From the NCBI GenBank assembly GCA_009694085.1, contig SHVW01000010.1, positions 1-38,799 on the forward strand: a stretch of 38,799 nt of DNA, written 5' to 3'. Positions within the stretch are counted from its first letter, which is position 1; every line of letters begins with the position of its first letter. The DNA is from Alphaproteobacteria bacterium. Lineage in GTDB: Bacteria; Pseudomonadota; Alphaproteobacteria; SHVW01. Position numbers and translations under genes: made by a program. The notes under the pieces are model-generated. The model ran no database searches. It was given only the letters and a program-made list of their open reading frames with translations, and was not told the origin of the DNA. Of this stretch, positions 14,254 to 24,565 are shown piece after piece.

Positions 14254-15831
14254 CTAGATAGGCAGGGATTGGGGCCGGCGACCGCCCAGCCACAAAACGA
14301 CCAGCAAGCGCGTGACCATGCCCGCCGTGAACATGGAGGCAACGATGCCGATGCCCAGTGTGACGGCGAAGCCGCGCACGGGCCCGGTGCCGAAAATATA
14401 GAGCAGGATGGCCGCGAACAGCGAGGTCAAGTTGGAATCCATGATCGTGCCCCAGGCCCGTTTGAAACCCTCCTCGATGGCGGGCAGGACGGAGCGGCCG
14501 TTGCGCAACTCTTCCCGGATGCGTTCGTAGATCAGCACATTGGCATCGACCGACATGCCCATGGTCAGCACGATGCCGGCGATGCCAGGCAGTGTCAGCG
14601 TTGCCTGGAGCACCGACATGACGGCGAGCAGCATCAGCACATTGACGGCGAGCGCGATGTTCGCGAACACGCCGAACAGGCTGTAGCACAAGATCATGAA
14701 GCCCACGACCAACACGGCGCCGAGCGCGGTTGCCCATTTGCCCGCTTCGATGGAATCCTGGCCGAGACCGGGGCCGACCGTGCGTTCCTCGATGATGTTG
14801 AGCGGTGCCGGCAGGGCACCGGCGCGCAGCAGCAAGGCGAGGTCTTGGGCGCTCTGGGTCGTGAAGCTGCCGGAGATGATGCCGCTGCCGCCCAGGATCG
14901 CCTCGCGAATGACGGGGGCGCTGATCACCTTGCCGTCGAGCACGATGGCGAAGGGCTTGCCGACGTTCTGGCGCGTCGCCTCGCCGAAGCGGCGGGCGCC
15001 GACGGAATCGAAGCGAAAGCTGACCACGGGCTCGCCGTTTTGAAACGTCGGTTGAGAATCGGTGAGCGTATCGCCGGAAACCATGACGCGCTTCTGCACG
15101 GCGTAGCGTCCGCCGGGCTGGCCGCGCCGCGAACCGGATTCCTCGGACGGCAGGATGTCGCTGCCCGGCGGTGCGCGGCCCGCCGCGATATCGGCCTCGG
15201 ACACGGTGGTGTCGACCAGGCGGAACGCCATCTTGGCGGTCTTGCCCAACAGGTTCTTGATCCGCTCGGGATCGTCGACACCGGGCAGTTGCACCAGAAT
15301 GCGGTCGTCGCCCTGGCGCTGGATGGTCGGCTCGCGCGTGCCGGTCTCGTCGATGCGGCGGCGCACGATCTCGATCGACTGCTCGATCGCCGCGCGCTTG
15401 CGGTCGCGCAGCCCTTTCTCGGTCATTCTGGCGGTGACGACGGCGCCGTTGGTCTGAAGCTCCAGGTCGGGGTCGAGGGCGCGAATCACGGCCCGTGCCT
15501 TCTCCGCGTCCCCGGCCTCGCGCAATTGCAGCGTGATGGAATCGCCTGCTACCCCCAAATTGGTGTAAGCGACGCGATCCTGGCGAAGCTGCGTGCGCGC
15601 GCCGTCGACCAACGCGTTCAGCCGCTCCACGACCACGGTCTTGACGTCCACCTCAAGCAGAAGGTGCGAGCCACCCTGCAAATCCAAGCCGAGCACGATC
15701 TGCCGCGAGGAGAAATCCTTGGGCAACTTCGCCAGCACGCTCTGGGGCAGCAAGTTGGGTAAGCAGAACAGAACGCTCAGCGCGCATACTGCGGCGATCA
15801 GCGCGATCTTCCATTTCGCGAAATGCAGCAT
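14254..15831 (-). CDS. secD: protein translocase subunit SecD
   Basis: SecD (525 residues), the larger half of the SecDF export motor. The first membrane helix (WKIALIAAVCALSVLFCLPNLL) is followed by the DLQGGSHLLLEVD motif and a long periplasmic P1 region, including RRRIDETGTREPTIQRQGDDRILVQLPG. The C-terminal half holds five membrane helices with AGIVLTMGMSVDANVLIYERIREE and FAVTLGIGIVASMFTAGMVTRLL. Length and order match the alphaproteobacterial form. It lies between yajC (38 bp upstream) and secF. The Shine-Dalgarno sequence is weak. Confidence 0.97.
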   Translation of the reverse strand: MLHFAKWKIALIAAVCALSVLFCLPNLLPQSVLAKLPKDFSSRQIVLGLDLQGGSHLLLEVDVKTVVVERLNALVDGARTQLRQDRVAYTNLGVAGDSITLQLREAGDAEKARAVIRALDPDLELQTNGAVVTARMTEKGLRDRKRAAIEQSIEIVRRRIDETGTREPTIQRQGDDRILVQLPGVDDPERIKNLLGKTAKMAFRLVDTTVSEADIAAGRAPPGSDILPSEESGSRRGQPGGRYAVQKRVMVSGDTLTDSQPTFQNGEPVVSFRFDSVGARRFGEATRQNVGKPFAIVLDGKVISAPVIREAILGGSGIISGSFTTQSAQDLALLLRAGALPAPLNIIEERTVGPGLGQDSIEAGKWATALGAVLVVGFMILCYSLFGVFANIALAVNVLMLLAVMSVLQATLTLPGIAGIVLTMGMSVDANVLIYERIREELRNGRSVLPAIEEGFKRAWGTIMDSNLTSLFAAILLYIFGTGPVRGFAVTLGIGIVASMFTAGMVTRLLVVLWLGGRRPQSLPI

Positions 15832-15869
15832 GGGCCGAACCCAGTTCCGCCCGTTACGTCAGCGCGCGC

Positions 15870-16229
15870 TCACGAAGCCGCCTTGTCCGCGGCCGGCGCA
15901 TCTTCCTTGGCCGGCTCGGTCTTGGCCAGCACTTCCGCGACCATGCCGCGCACCAGGCGCACGCGCACGCCCTCCGCGATCTCAAGCACGAGTTCGGTAT
16001 CGCTCGCCACCTTGGTGATCGTGCCGATGATGCCGCCGGTGGTCACGATCCGGTCGCCGCGCCGCAAAGCGCCCAGCAACTCCTTGTGCTGCTTCATTTT
16101 TTTCTGCTGCGGCCGGATCAGCAGGAAATAGAACACGACAAAAATCAGCACCAGCGGCAGAAGCTGCATCAAGCCGAAACCGGAATCGGCGGCGCCGGCA
16201 GCCTGGGCAAAAGCGGGCGAAACGAACAT
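15870..16229 (-). CDS. yajC: preprotein translocase accessory protein YajC
   Basis: YajC (119 residues), a small single-span inner-membrane protein that associates with SecDF. The membrane helix is LMQLLPLVLIFVVFYFLLI, followed directly by the hallmark RPQQKKMKQH and then GDRIVTTGGIIGTITKV. The last 25 residues are a charged Ala/Glu/Lys tail. I chose the ATG at 16229 (MFVSPAFAQ), preceded by CGGAGG; the longer frame to 16355 is not needed. It is the first gene of the yajC-secD-secF operon and diverges from the ATPase at 16379, with about 149 bp between them that must hold both promoters. Confidence 0.96.
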   Translation of the reverse strand: MFVSPAFAQAAGAADSGFGLMQLLPLVLIFVVFYFLLIRPQQKKMKQHKELLGALRRGDRIVTTGGIIGTITKVASDTELVLEIAEGVRVRLVRGMVAEVLAKTEPAKEDAPAADKAAS

Positions 16230-16378
16230 TGAAAAAACCTCCGGGAACGCGCGGAACGGCCGGACTATAGCGACCCCGCCGCCAATTGCAATTGAAGGGT
16301 TGGCGCCATTGACCCCTTGCCTGGCACTGGCTAGCTTGCCGCGCCCAACACGCACGCCGCCAGCCGGAGAGCCCTGAC

Positions 16379-17230
16379 ATGACCGATCCCATTCCCCTTC
16401 TCCGGCGTATCGCCGAAGCGCTGGAACGCTTGGCGCCGCCGCCAGCGGCCGCGACCGACCTCGATGCCTCGGACGCCTTCGTCTGGCACACCGAGGGCGA
16501 CCGGATCGAGCCGGTACATCGGGTCAACCGCGTCGATCTCGATTTGCTCAAGGGCATCGAGCAACAGAGCCAGACCCTGCTCGACAACACGAAACGCTTC
16601 GCCGCCGGCCTGCCCGCCAACAACGCGCTGCTCTGGGGCGCGCGCGGCACGGGCAAAAGCTCGTTGGTCAAGGCGATCCACGCCGAGATCAATGCCAAGG
16701 CGGCGCGCAGCCTGGCACTGGTGGAAATCCACCGGGAAGACATTCCCTCCCTGCCGCGGCTACTGAAAATCCTGCGCGGATCGAAACGGCGCACCGTGCT
16801 GTTCTGCGACGACCTATCTTTCGACGGCGGGGATGCCAGTTACAAATCACTCAAGGCCGTGCTCGAAGGCGGCATCGAGGGCCGGCCGGACAATGTGGTG
16901 TTCTACGCCACGTCGAACCGCCGCCACCTGATGCCGCGCGACATGATCGAAAACGAGCGCTCGACCGCGATCAACCCGGCCGAAGCGGTGGAGGAAAAAG
17001 TGTCGCTGTCCGACCGCTTCGGCCTCTGGCTCGGCTTCCATAATTGCAACCAGGACACCTATTTCGCCATCGTCGAAGGTTATGCCCGCGCCTACGGTCT
17101 CGCCGTGCCGGTCGAAACGCTCCACGCTGAGGCGGTGGAATGGTCGATGACCCGCGGCGCGCGCTCGGGCCGGGTCGCCTGGCAGTTCATCCAAGATCTG
17201 GCCGGGCGAATGGGCAAGAATCTAGGCTAG
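16379..17230 (+). CDS. DUF815-family AAA ATPase
   Basis: A 283-residue cytoplasmic ATPase of the DUF815 family. Walker A is LLWGARGTGKSSLVKA (about residues 83-98), Walker B is RTVLFCDDLSFD, and a sensor-like FYATSNRRHL follows. SLSDRFGLWLGFHNCNQDTYFAIV is strongly conserved in the family. The function is unknown. The position next to yajC-secDF is common in alphaproteobacteria. Its stop codon overlaps that of the convergent coq10-like gene within a single CTAG (17227-17230), leaving no room for a dedicated terminator. Confidence 0.85.
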   Translation: MTDPIPLLRRIAEALERLAPPPAAATDLDASDAFVWHTEGDRIEPVHRVNRVDLDLLKGIEQQSQTLLDNTKRFAAGLPANNALLWGARGTGKSSLVKAIHAEINAKAARSLALVEIHREDIPSLPRLLKILRGSKRRTVLFCDDLSFDGGDASYKSLKAVLEGGIEGRPDNVVFYATSNRRHLMPRDMIENERSTAINPAEAVEEKVSLSDRFGLWLGFHNCNQDTYFAIVEGYARAYGLAVPVETLHAEAVEWSMTRGARSGRVAWQFIQDLAGRMGKNLG

Positions 17231-17682
17231 ACCTTCGGGCCGTAAAGCGCCTTTGCGCGGCTCTCGAAAGCCGAAACCATGCGACGTACGGCCTCGTGGA
17301 ACAGCAGCTCGATTAGTTTTTGCAGCATTCGGCTCTTGAACTCGAAATCGACGAAGAAATCGAGCATGCAGCCGGGCTTGCCATCCGGCATCGGCCGAGT
17401 TTCAAAGAGCCAGTGGTTGTCGAGATATTTGAACGGACCCTCGGCATAGGCGACATCGATGCGCTTGCCCGCGGGGTCCAGCTTGACCCGGCTGGTGAAG
17501 CGCTCGCGCACCATCTTGAAGCCGATGACCAGGTCGGCATGGATGGTGTCGCCATCGCGCCGCACGATGCGGGCAGCAACGCACCAGGGCAAGAATTCGG
17601 GATAGCGCTCGATATCGGCGACCAACCCGTAGAGCTGTTCGGCCGAATAGGGCAGATGGCGTTGCTCGGCGTGAGTCGGCAA
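17227..17682 (-). CDS. START-domain coenzyme Q-binding protein (COQ10 / RatA family)
   Basis: A 151-residue SRPBCC/START-fold protein. The family start is HAEQRHLPYSAEQLYGLVADIERYPEFLPWC, and the conserved end is MLDFFVDFEFKSRMLQKLI followed by MVSAFESRAKALYG. Relatives are mitochondrial COQ10, which binds ubiquinone and supports respiration, and bacterial RatA, named for a ribosome-association effect. The alphaproteobacterial position directly behind lipA favours the COQ10 role. It lies 8 bp after lipA and is the last gene of the pdh-lip operon. Confidence 0.85.
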   Translation of the reverse strand: MPTHAEQRHLPYSAEQLYGLVADIERYPEFLPWCVAARIVRRDGDTIHADLVIGFKMVRERFTSRVKLDPAGKRIDVAYAEGPFKYLDNHWLFETRPMPDGKPGCMLDFFVDFEFKSRMLQKLIELLFHEAVRRMVSAFESRAKALYGPKV

Positions 17683-17690
17683 ACCCTGAT

Positions 17691-18638
17691 CTATCCGGCG
17701 CTAGCGATCTGAGCCAGCCGCGCCGCCCGGAGCTTGGCGAAATCGTCGCCGGCATGGTGGGACGAGCGCGTCAGCGGCGAGGCCGACACCATCAGGAAGC
17801 CCTTGGCCCGGGCCTGGCTGGCATAGCTGGCGAATTCGTCGGGCGTGACGAAGCGGTCGATCACGTGATGCTTCGGCGTGGGCTGAAGATACTGGCCGAT
17901 GGTCATGAAATCGACCTGGGCCGAGCGCAGATCGTCCATCACCTGGGCGATTTCTTCGCGACTTTCGCCCAGGCCGACCATGATGCCGGACTTGGTGAAC
18001 ATCGCGGGATCGAGTTCCTTGACCCGGTCGAGCAGACGCAGCGAATGGAAATAGCGCGCGCCCGGCCGAACCTCGCCATAAAGCCGCGGCACGGTTTCCA
18101 GATTGTGATTGTACACGTCGGGCCGCGCCTCGACGACGATCTCAAGAGCGCCATCCTTGCGCAGAAAATCGGGCGTCAGCACCTCGATGGTGGTGCCGGG
18201 CGCGACGGCCCGGATGGCGCGGATGGTGCGGGCGAAATGCAGCGCGCCGCCATCGTCGAGATCGTCGCGGTCGACCGAGGTGACCACAACATGGGACAGG
18301 CCCAGCTTGCCCAGCGCCTCGGCCACCCGCTCCGGCTCGTGGGGGTCAAGTTGGTCGGGCTTGCCCGTGGCAACGTTGCAGAAGGTGCAGGCGCGCGTGC
18401 ACACCGCGCCCAGGATCATGATCGTGGCGTGCTTCTGCTTCCAGCACTCGCCGATATTGGGGCAGGCCGCCTCCTCGCACACCGTGTTGAGCTTCAACTC
18501 GCGCATCAGCCGGCGCGTCGCGTGATACTCCGGCGAAACCGGCGCCTTGACGCGAATCCAATCGGGCTTGGCGCGGCGCACCGGGTTGTCCGGCTTGTGC
18601 GCTTTCTCCGGATGGCGGAGGGCGGCGGTATCGGTCAC
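17691..18638 (-). CDS. lipA: lipoyl synthase
   Basis: Lipoyl synthase (315 residues), a radical-SAM enzyme that inserts two sulfurs into octanoyl groups on lipoyl domains, such as those of PdhB and PdhC encoded upstream. Both iron-sulfur sites are complete: C54, C59 and C65 ([12 protein letters not shown]) hold the auxiliary cluster that donates sulfur, and C80, C84 and C87 (CTRACTFC) hold the SAM cluster. GYSDP-like and substrate elements are present (VEVLTPDF-like [34 protein letters not shown]). It lies 12 bp after the antitoxin gene, within the pdh operon. Confidence 0.97.
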   Translation of the reverse strand: MTDTAALRHPEKAHKPDNPVRRAKPDWIRVKAPVSPEYHATRRLMRELKLNTVCEEAACPNIGECWKQKHATIMILGAVCTRACTFCNVATGKPDQLDPHEPERVAEALGKLGLSHVVVTSVDRDDLDDGGALHFARTIRAIRAVAPGTTIEVLTPDFLRKDGALEIVVEARPDVYNHNLETVPRLYGEVRPGARYFHSLRLLDRVKELDPAMFTKSGIMVGLGESREEIAQVMDDLRSAQVDFMTIGQYLQPTPKHHVIDRFVTPDEFASYASQARAKGFLMVSASPLTRSSHHAGDDFAKLRAARLAQIASAG

Positions 18639-18650
18639 GGCGCTATCCCT

Positions 18651-18965
18651 CTATGCGGCCAGGTTCTGGGCAGCCGCCAATGCCCGAGCAACGGCACGCG
18701 GCGCGCTCTGAAGCACGAGCAATAGCGTCTTGGCCGCACCACTTGGACGATGGCGCCTGGCTTCCCAAGACCGCAGGGATGACAGATTGAAACCATAGCG
18801 CCGCGCAAACTCGGCCGGCGAAAGACCGGTTTTCATGCGGATCGACACGACATCCGACGCGCCGAGGCGAGCAACAATATGGATACGCCCCCTGGTCGTA
18901 TTGCCGCGCGCGAAGGCAACCGCATCCTTCATGCCTTGGACGACATGGGAGTCCCTGGTCGGCAT
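18651..18965 (-). CDS. HigA/NadS-like helix-turn-helix antitoxin
   Basis: A 104-residue antitoxin. The C-terminal half is a Cro/C1-type HTH: IRMKTGLSPAEFARRYGFNLSSLRSWEARRHRPSG, the usual antitoxin module for operator binding. The N-terminal part (MKDAVAFARGNTTRGRIH) would contact the toxin. GGAGGTG just before the ATG lies inside the end of the toxin gene, so the two were translationally coupled, toxin first as in higBA. The frame is intact although the toxin frame is broken. Confidence 0.8.
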   Translation of the reverse strand: MPTRDSHVVQGMKDAVAFARGNTTRGRIHIVARLGASDVVSIRMKTGLSPAEFARRYGFNLSSLRSWEARRHRPSGAAKTLLLVLQSAPRAVARALAAAQNLAA

Positions 18966-18969
18966 CGGG

Positions 18970-19315
18970 TCACCTCCGCAAGAAAGGAGCGAGCAACGCG
19001 GGAACGAGTCGCTTCAACGCATTACGTTCGGCCGTGGTCAGATTCGCCTGATCGGACTTCGCGTAAATCGTCACCAGGAACAAGGGTGCGGCCTCGTCGT
19101 GGAAGTAATAGATAACACGAACGCCGCCGCTCTTACCACGTTGACCGATAGCCCAGCGGACCTTACGGACGCCGCCAGTTCCCGGGACGACGACACCCGC
19201 CCTAGGGTTATCGGCCAAGGTGTTCAATCAGTCGATCCAGCTCACCAGCAGAGAGAATGCGTCGGGCACGCCCATGGAAGGTTTCGGTTTCGACAACGAC
19301 GATCGGTGGTGCCAT
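18970..19315 (-). pseudogene. HigB/RelE-type toxin with a one-base frameshift
   Basis: A RelE-superfamily toxin of the HigB type. Read from the ATG at 19315 (preceded by AGGTGAG), the protein runs MAPPIVVVETETFHGRARRI ... LIEHL and then meets a stop. The rest continues in another frame: ADNPRAGVVVPGTGGVRKVRW, then GQRGKSGGVRVIYYFHD and AERNALKRLV. Together they give a normal full-length toxin, so one extra base sits at about 19216-19217 (a CC pair on the plus strand). The interval is 346 bp, one more than a multiple of three. Either the toxin is inactivated or the base is a sequencing error. A shorter product from a TTG at 19227 would lack the first strand and helix. Confidence 0.75.
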
Positions 19316-19329
19316 CGCCGTAAACTCAC

Positions 19330-20742
19330 CTAAAAATGCACCGCCCGCCCATAGGCATCGAGCACGCTCTCATGCATCATTTCCGACAGCGTCGGGTGCG
19401 GGAAGATCGTGTGCATCAATTCGGCCTCGGTCGTCTCCAGGGTCTTGGCGATGGTGTAGCCCTGGATCAGTTCGGTCACTTCGGCGCCGATCATGTGGGC
19501 GCCCAGCAGCTCGCCGGATTTGGCGTCGAACACAGTCTTGATCAGGCCCTCGGGTTCGCCCAGCGCAATCGCCTTGCCATTGCCCATGTAGGGGAAGCGG
19601 CCGACGCGCACTTGGTGTCCTTTGGCCTTGGCCGCCTTTTCCGTCAGCCCGACCGAGGCGATCTGGGGCATGCAATAGGTGCAGCCCGGGATATTGAGTG
19701 GGTCGATCGGGTGCAGGCCCTTGACCCCGGCGATGCGCTCCACGCACAGCACGCCCTCGTGGCTTGCCTTATGGGCGAGCCAGGGCGGGCCGACGAGATC
19801 GCCGATGGCATAGACACCGGGTTCGCCGGTGGCGAGCCAGGGATCGGTGACGACATGGGTTTTCTCGACATTCACCTTGGTGCCTTCGAGCCCGATATTC
19901 TCCACATTGCCGACGATGCCGAGCGCCAGGATCACGCGGTCGACCGTGATCTCGCTCATCTTCCCGCCGTCATCGATGGTAGCGGTCACGCTGTCCGCGC
20001 CCTTCTTGAGAGACTTCACCTGGGCCGAGGTGATGATTTTCATGCCCTGCTTCTCGAAGCTCTTGCGCGCGAAGGCGGAGATTTCCTCGTCCTCGACCGG
20101 CACGATGCGGTCGAGGATTTCCACCACCGTGACCTCGGCGCCCAGCGTGCGGTAGAAGCTGGCGAATTCGATGCCGATGGCGCCGGAGCCGACCACCAGG
20201 AGCGATTTCGGCATGGCAGGCGGCACCATCGCTTCCTTGTAGGTCCAGACCAACTTGCCATCCGGTTCCAACCCCGGCAGCGTGCGGGCCCGGGCGCCGG
20301 TGGCAAGGATGACATGCTTGGCCGCGAGATCGGCGACCGGCTTGCCATCCTTGGTCACGGCGAGCTTGCGCAGGGCACCAGCCATACCGGCGAGCTTGCC
20401 CTGGCCGTCGAACACCGTGACCTTGTTCTTCTTGAGCAGATGCTTGACCCCGCCGGAAAGCTGGGCCGCCACCTTGCGCGAGCGCTGGACGATATTGGCG
20501 ATATCGAAGCTGACGCCCTGCACCGAAAAACCGTAGGCATCGGCGTGCTTGATCAGATGCCCCACCTCGGCCGAGCGCAGCAGCGCCTTGGTCGGAATGC
20601 AGCCCCAGTTCAAGCAGATGCCGCCCAAATGCTCGCGCTCGACCAGCGCCGTCTTCATGCCAAGCTGGGCCGCGCGAATGGCGGCCACATACCCGCCGGG
20701 CCCGCCGCCGACGATGATGAGGTCGAATGTGGTGTCGGTCAC
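19330..20742 (-). CDS. lpdA: dihydrolipoyl dehydrogenase (E3)
   Basis: E3 of the pyruvate dehydrogenase complex (470 residues), a flavoprotein that reoxidises dihydrolipoyl groups and reduces NAD+. The FAD-binding GGGPGGYVAAIRAAQLG is at residues 12-28, and the redox disulfide C43/C48 is in GGICLNWGCIPTKAL. The NAD-binding VVGSGAIGIEFASFYRTLG and the catalytic His-Glu dyad region HTIFPHPTLSEMMHES near the C-terminus complete the set. It lies 10 bp after pdhC. A toxin-antitoxin module begins 14 bp after its stop. Confidence 0.98.
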   Translation of the reverse strand: MTDTTFDLIIVGGGPGGYVAAIRAAQLGMKTALVEREHLGGICLNWGCIPTKALLRSAEVGHLIKHADAYGFSVQGVSFDIANIVQRSRKVAAQLSGGVKHLLKKNKVTVFDGQGKLAGMAGALRKLAVTKDGKPVADLAAKHVILATGARARTLPGLEPDGKLVWTYKEAMVPPAMPKSLLVVGSGAIGIEFASFYRTLGAEVTVVEILDRIVPVEDEEISAFARKSFEKQGMKIITSAQVKSLKKGADSVTATIDDGGKMSEITVDRVILALGIVGNVENIGLEGTKVNVEKTHVVTDPWLATGEPGVYAIGDLVGPPWLAHKASHEGVLCVERIAGVKGLHPIDPLNIPGCTYCMPQIASVGLTEKAAKAKGHQVRVGRFPYMGNGKAIALGEPEGLIKTVFDAKSGELLGAHMIGAEVTELIQGYTIAKTLETTEAELMHTIFPHPTLSEMMHESVLDAYGRAVHF

Positions 20743-20752
20743 GAAATGCCCC

Positions 20753-22021
20753 TTACAGCATCATGCTGATCGGATCCTCGACCAGCCGCTTGAACGCTTG
20801 CAGGAACTCCGCACCCACCGCGCCGTCGACCACGCGGTGATCGACCGAGAGCGTGACGGTCATGACGGTGGCGATGGCGAGCGCGCCCAGCTTGACCACC
20901 GGGCGCTGTTTGCCCGCGCCGACCGCCAGGATGGCACCCTGGGGCGGATTGATCACGGCGGCGAATTCGCGGATGCCGTACATGCCGAGATTGGAGATCG
21001 AGAAGGTGCCACCCTGGAATTCCTCGGGCCGCAGCTTGCCCTGGCGCGCGCGGGCGGCCAGGTCTTTCATCTCGGTCGAGATTGCGACCAGGCCTTTTTG
21101 GTCGGCATGTTTGACGATCGGCGTGATCAAACCATCGGGGATTGCCACGGCGACCGAGATATCGACGTCGCGGTAGCGCCGGATGGCGGCCTCGGTATAG
21201 GAGGCGTTGGCCGCCGGCACCTTGCGCAGGGCCGCGGCCGTCAGCTTGATCACCATGTCGTTGACGCTGAGCTTGTAGGCGCCCGGCCCATCCTTCGGGC
21301 TTTTGGCGTTGAGTTCCTCGCGCAGCTTGAGCAGCGCGTCGATCTCGCAATCGATGGTGAGGTAGAAATGGGGCGCCTGCTGCTTCGATTCCGTCAGGCG
21401 GCGCGCCACCACCTTGCGGATGTTGTTGTTGGGCAGTTCGTCATACGCCGGCATGCCCGGCGCCTCGACATGGGCGGCCGTTAGCGCAGCAGCGCGCGGG
21501 GCCGGCGCGGCGGCTTTGGCGCCGCCCGAGGCGAGCGCCGCGTCGATGTCGTGCTTGACGATCCGGCCGCCCGGGCCGGTGCCGGTCAGCGCCGACAAGT
21601 TTAACCCTGATTGCTCGGCCATGCGACGGGCGAGCGGACTGGCGACGACGCGCCCGCCATCATGGGACTGTGCCGTCATTGCGGGCGCGGCGGCTTTGGC
21701 AGCAGCGGGGGCCGCAGACGGTGCCGCCTTCGGCGCGGGACCGCCCGAGGCCACCTTATCCAGCGCCGACTTGTCCTCGCCCTCTTCCAGCAGCAGCGCG
21801 ATCAGATCGTTGACCTTCACATTGGCGGTGCCGGCGGGCACGACGATGCGGCCGAGCGTGCCCTCGTCCACTGCCTCCACTTCCATGGTCGCCTTATCCG
21901 TTTCGATCTCGGCGATGACCTGGCCGGGTTTGATGGCGTCGCCTTCCCGCCTGTGCCATTTGGCGAGCGTGCCCTCGGTCATGGTCGGCGACAAAGCGGG
22001 CATCAGGATTTTGATCGGCAT
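20753..22021 (-). CDS. pdhC: pyruvate dehydrogenase E2, dihydrolipoamide acetyltransferase
   Basis: E2 core enzyme of the pyruvate dehydrogenase complex (422 residues), which transfers acetyl groups from lipoyl arms to CoA. There is a single N-terminal lipoyl domain with the modified lysine K43 ([11 protein letters not shown]). An Ala/Pro-rich linker follows, then the E3-binding domain (RVVASPLARRMAEQSGLNLS, about residues 122-160), a second linker and the catalytic domain with the DHRVVDGAVGAEFLQAF active-site block. I chose the ATG at 22021 ([14 protein letters not shown]); the upstream in-frame extension is out of place. It lies 13 bp after pdhB. Confidence 0.97.
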   Translation of the reverse strand: MPIKILMPALSPTMTEGTLAKWHRREGDAIKPGQVIAEIETDKATMEVEAVDEGTLGRIVVPAGTANVKVNDLIALLLEEGEDKSALDKVASGGPAPKAAPSAAPAAAKAAAPAMTAQSHDGGRVVASPLARRMAEQSGLNLSALTGTGPGGRIVKHDIDAALASGGAKAAAPAPRAAALTAAHVEAPGMPAYDELPNNNIRKVVARRLTESKQQAPHFYLTIDCEIDALLKLREELNAKSPKDGPGAYKLSVNDMVIKLTAAALRKVPAANASYTEAAIRRYRDVDISVAVAIPDGLITPIVKHADQKGLVAISTEMKDLAARARQGKLRPEEFQGGTFSISNLGMYGIREFAAVINPPQGAILAVGAGKQRPVVKLGALAIATVMTVTLSVDHRVVDGAVGAEFLQAFKRLVEDPISMML

Positions 22022-22034
22022 GGCTGGCCTCCCC

Positions 22035-23402
<1,368 letters not shown>

Positions 23403-23421
23403 GGCGATACTTCCCTTCCGC

Positions 23422-24426
23422 TCAGGCTTCGACGAGCACGTCGGTGTAAAGCTCGGCCGCATCCGGTTCCGGGCTGGTCTGAGCGAAATCGGCGGCGTCG
23501 GTCACGATGCCCTTGATCTCGCGGTCGATCTGCTTCAACCCGTCCTCGTCGATCAGCTTGCGCTCCAGCAGCAGCTTGCGCATTTGGTCGATCGGGTCGT
23601 GCTGGCTGCGCATGCGCTCGACCTCTTCTTTCGTCCGGTATTTCGCTGGGTCCGACATGGAGTGGCCGCGATAGCGATAGGTGTTCATCTCCAGGATGTA
23701 CGGCCCCTTGCCGGCGCGGCAATGGGCGACCGCCTTGTCGGCAGCCTCCTTGACCGCGATCACGTTCATGCCGTCGACCGCCAAGCCTGGAATGCCATAG
23801 GCCTGGCCGCGCCGGAACAGCTCGGTCCCGGCCGAGGCGCGCTGGACCGCCGTGCCCATGCCGTATTTGTTGTTCTCGATCACGTAGATGCAGGGCAGCT
23901 TCCACAGCGCCGCCATGTTGAAGCTCTCGTGGACCTGACCCTGATTGACCGCGCCGTCGCCCAGATAGGTCAGGGCCACGCCGTCATTGCCGCGATATTT
24001 GTAGGAAAAGGCGAGGCCGGTGCCGAGCGGCACCTGGGCCGCAACGATGCCGTGACCGCCGTAGAAATTCGTCTCGCGGCTGAACATGTGCATGGAGCCG
24101 CCCTTGCCCTTGGAATAGCCGCCGGCCCGGCCGGTCAACTCGGCCATCACGCCGCGCGCCTCCATGCCGCAAGCGAGCATGTGGCCGTGGTCGCGATAGC
24201 TGGTAATGACGGAATCGGTCGGCCGGATCGCCGCCTGCATGCCGACGACCACCGCTTCCTGGCCGATATAGAGATGGCAGAAACCGCCGATCAGCCCCAT
24301 GCCGTACATCTGCCCCGCCTTCTCTTCGAAGCGGCGGATCAACAGCATGTCGCGATAGTGTTTGACCAGGGCATCCGACGCGTCTGCGGCATCGCCGCCG
24401 GACGATTTGCGCTTGGCCATGGCCAT
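23422..24426 (-). CDS. pdhA: pyruvate dehydrogenase E1 alpha subunit
   Basis: E1-alpha (334 residues), the thiamine-diphosphate subunit that decarboxylates pyruvate. The cofactor motif is [20 protein letters not shown], ending [13 protein letters not shown]. The phosphorylation-loop region [18 protein letters not shown] and the entry motif [15 protein letters not shown] are normal. GGAGG stands 6 bp before the ATG at 24426; a second ATG lies two codons on. It is the first gene of the operon pdhA-pdhB-pdhC-lpdA-(HigBA)-lipA-coq10-like. Confidence 0.97.
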   Translation of the reverse strand: MAMAKRKSSGGDAADASDALVKHYRDMLLIRRFEEKAGQMYGMGLIGGFCHLYIGQEAVVVGMQAAIRPTDSVITSYRDHGHMLACGMEARGVMAELTGRAGGYSKGKGGSMHMFSRETNFYGGHGIVAAQVPLGTGLAFSYKYRGNDGVALTYLGDGAVNQGQVHESFNMAALWKLPCIYVIENNKYGMGTAVQRASAGTELFRRGQAYGIPGLAVDGMNVIAVKEAADKAVAHCRAGKGPYILEMNTYRYRGHSMSDPAKYRTKEEVERMRSQHDPIDQMRKLLLERKLIDEDGLKQIDREIKGIVTDAADFAQTSPEPDAAELYTDVLVEA

Positions 24427-24531
24427 GGATTTCCTCCGTCCCGATCGCAGCGGCTTGAAGACTGCCGGCACCTCATTGCGCGGCTACTCGTAGCCCGAAT
24501 CGGGAAACGTGACAATACGTTCTAATGCGTT

Positions 24532-24559
24532 GTTATAGAAATGTAAAATTAACGTTAAC
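24532..24559 (-). promoter_or_regulatory. putative promoter of the pdh operon with overlapping palindrome
   Basis: Within an AT-rich gap between ftsB-like and pdhA, GTTAAC (24554-24559) and TATAAC (24532-24537, minus strand) are 16 bp apart. The first hexamer overlaps TTAACGTTAA (24549-24558), a perfect 10-bp palindrome that could be an operator. A pyruvate-sensing PdhR-type repressor is one possibility, but no regulator gene is nearby. Confidence 0.45.
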
Positions 24560-24565
24560 TTGATT

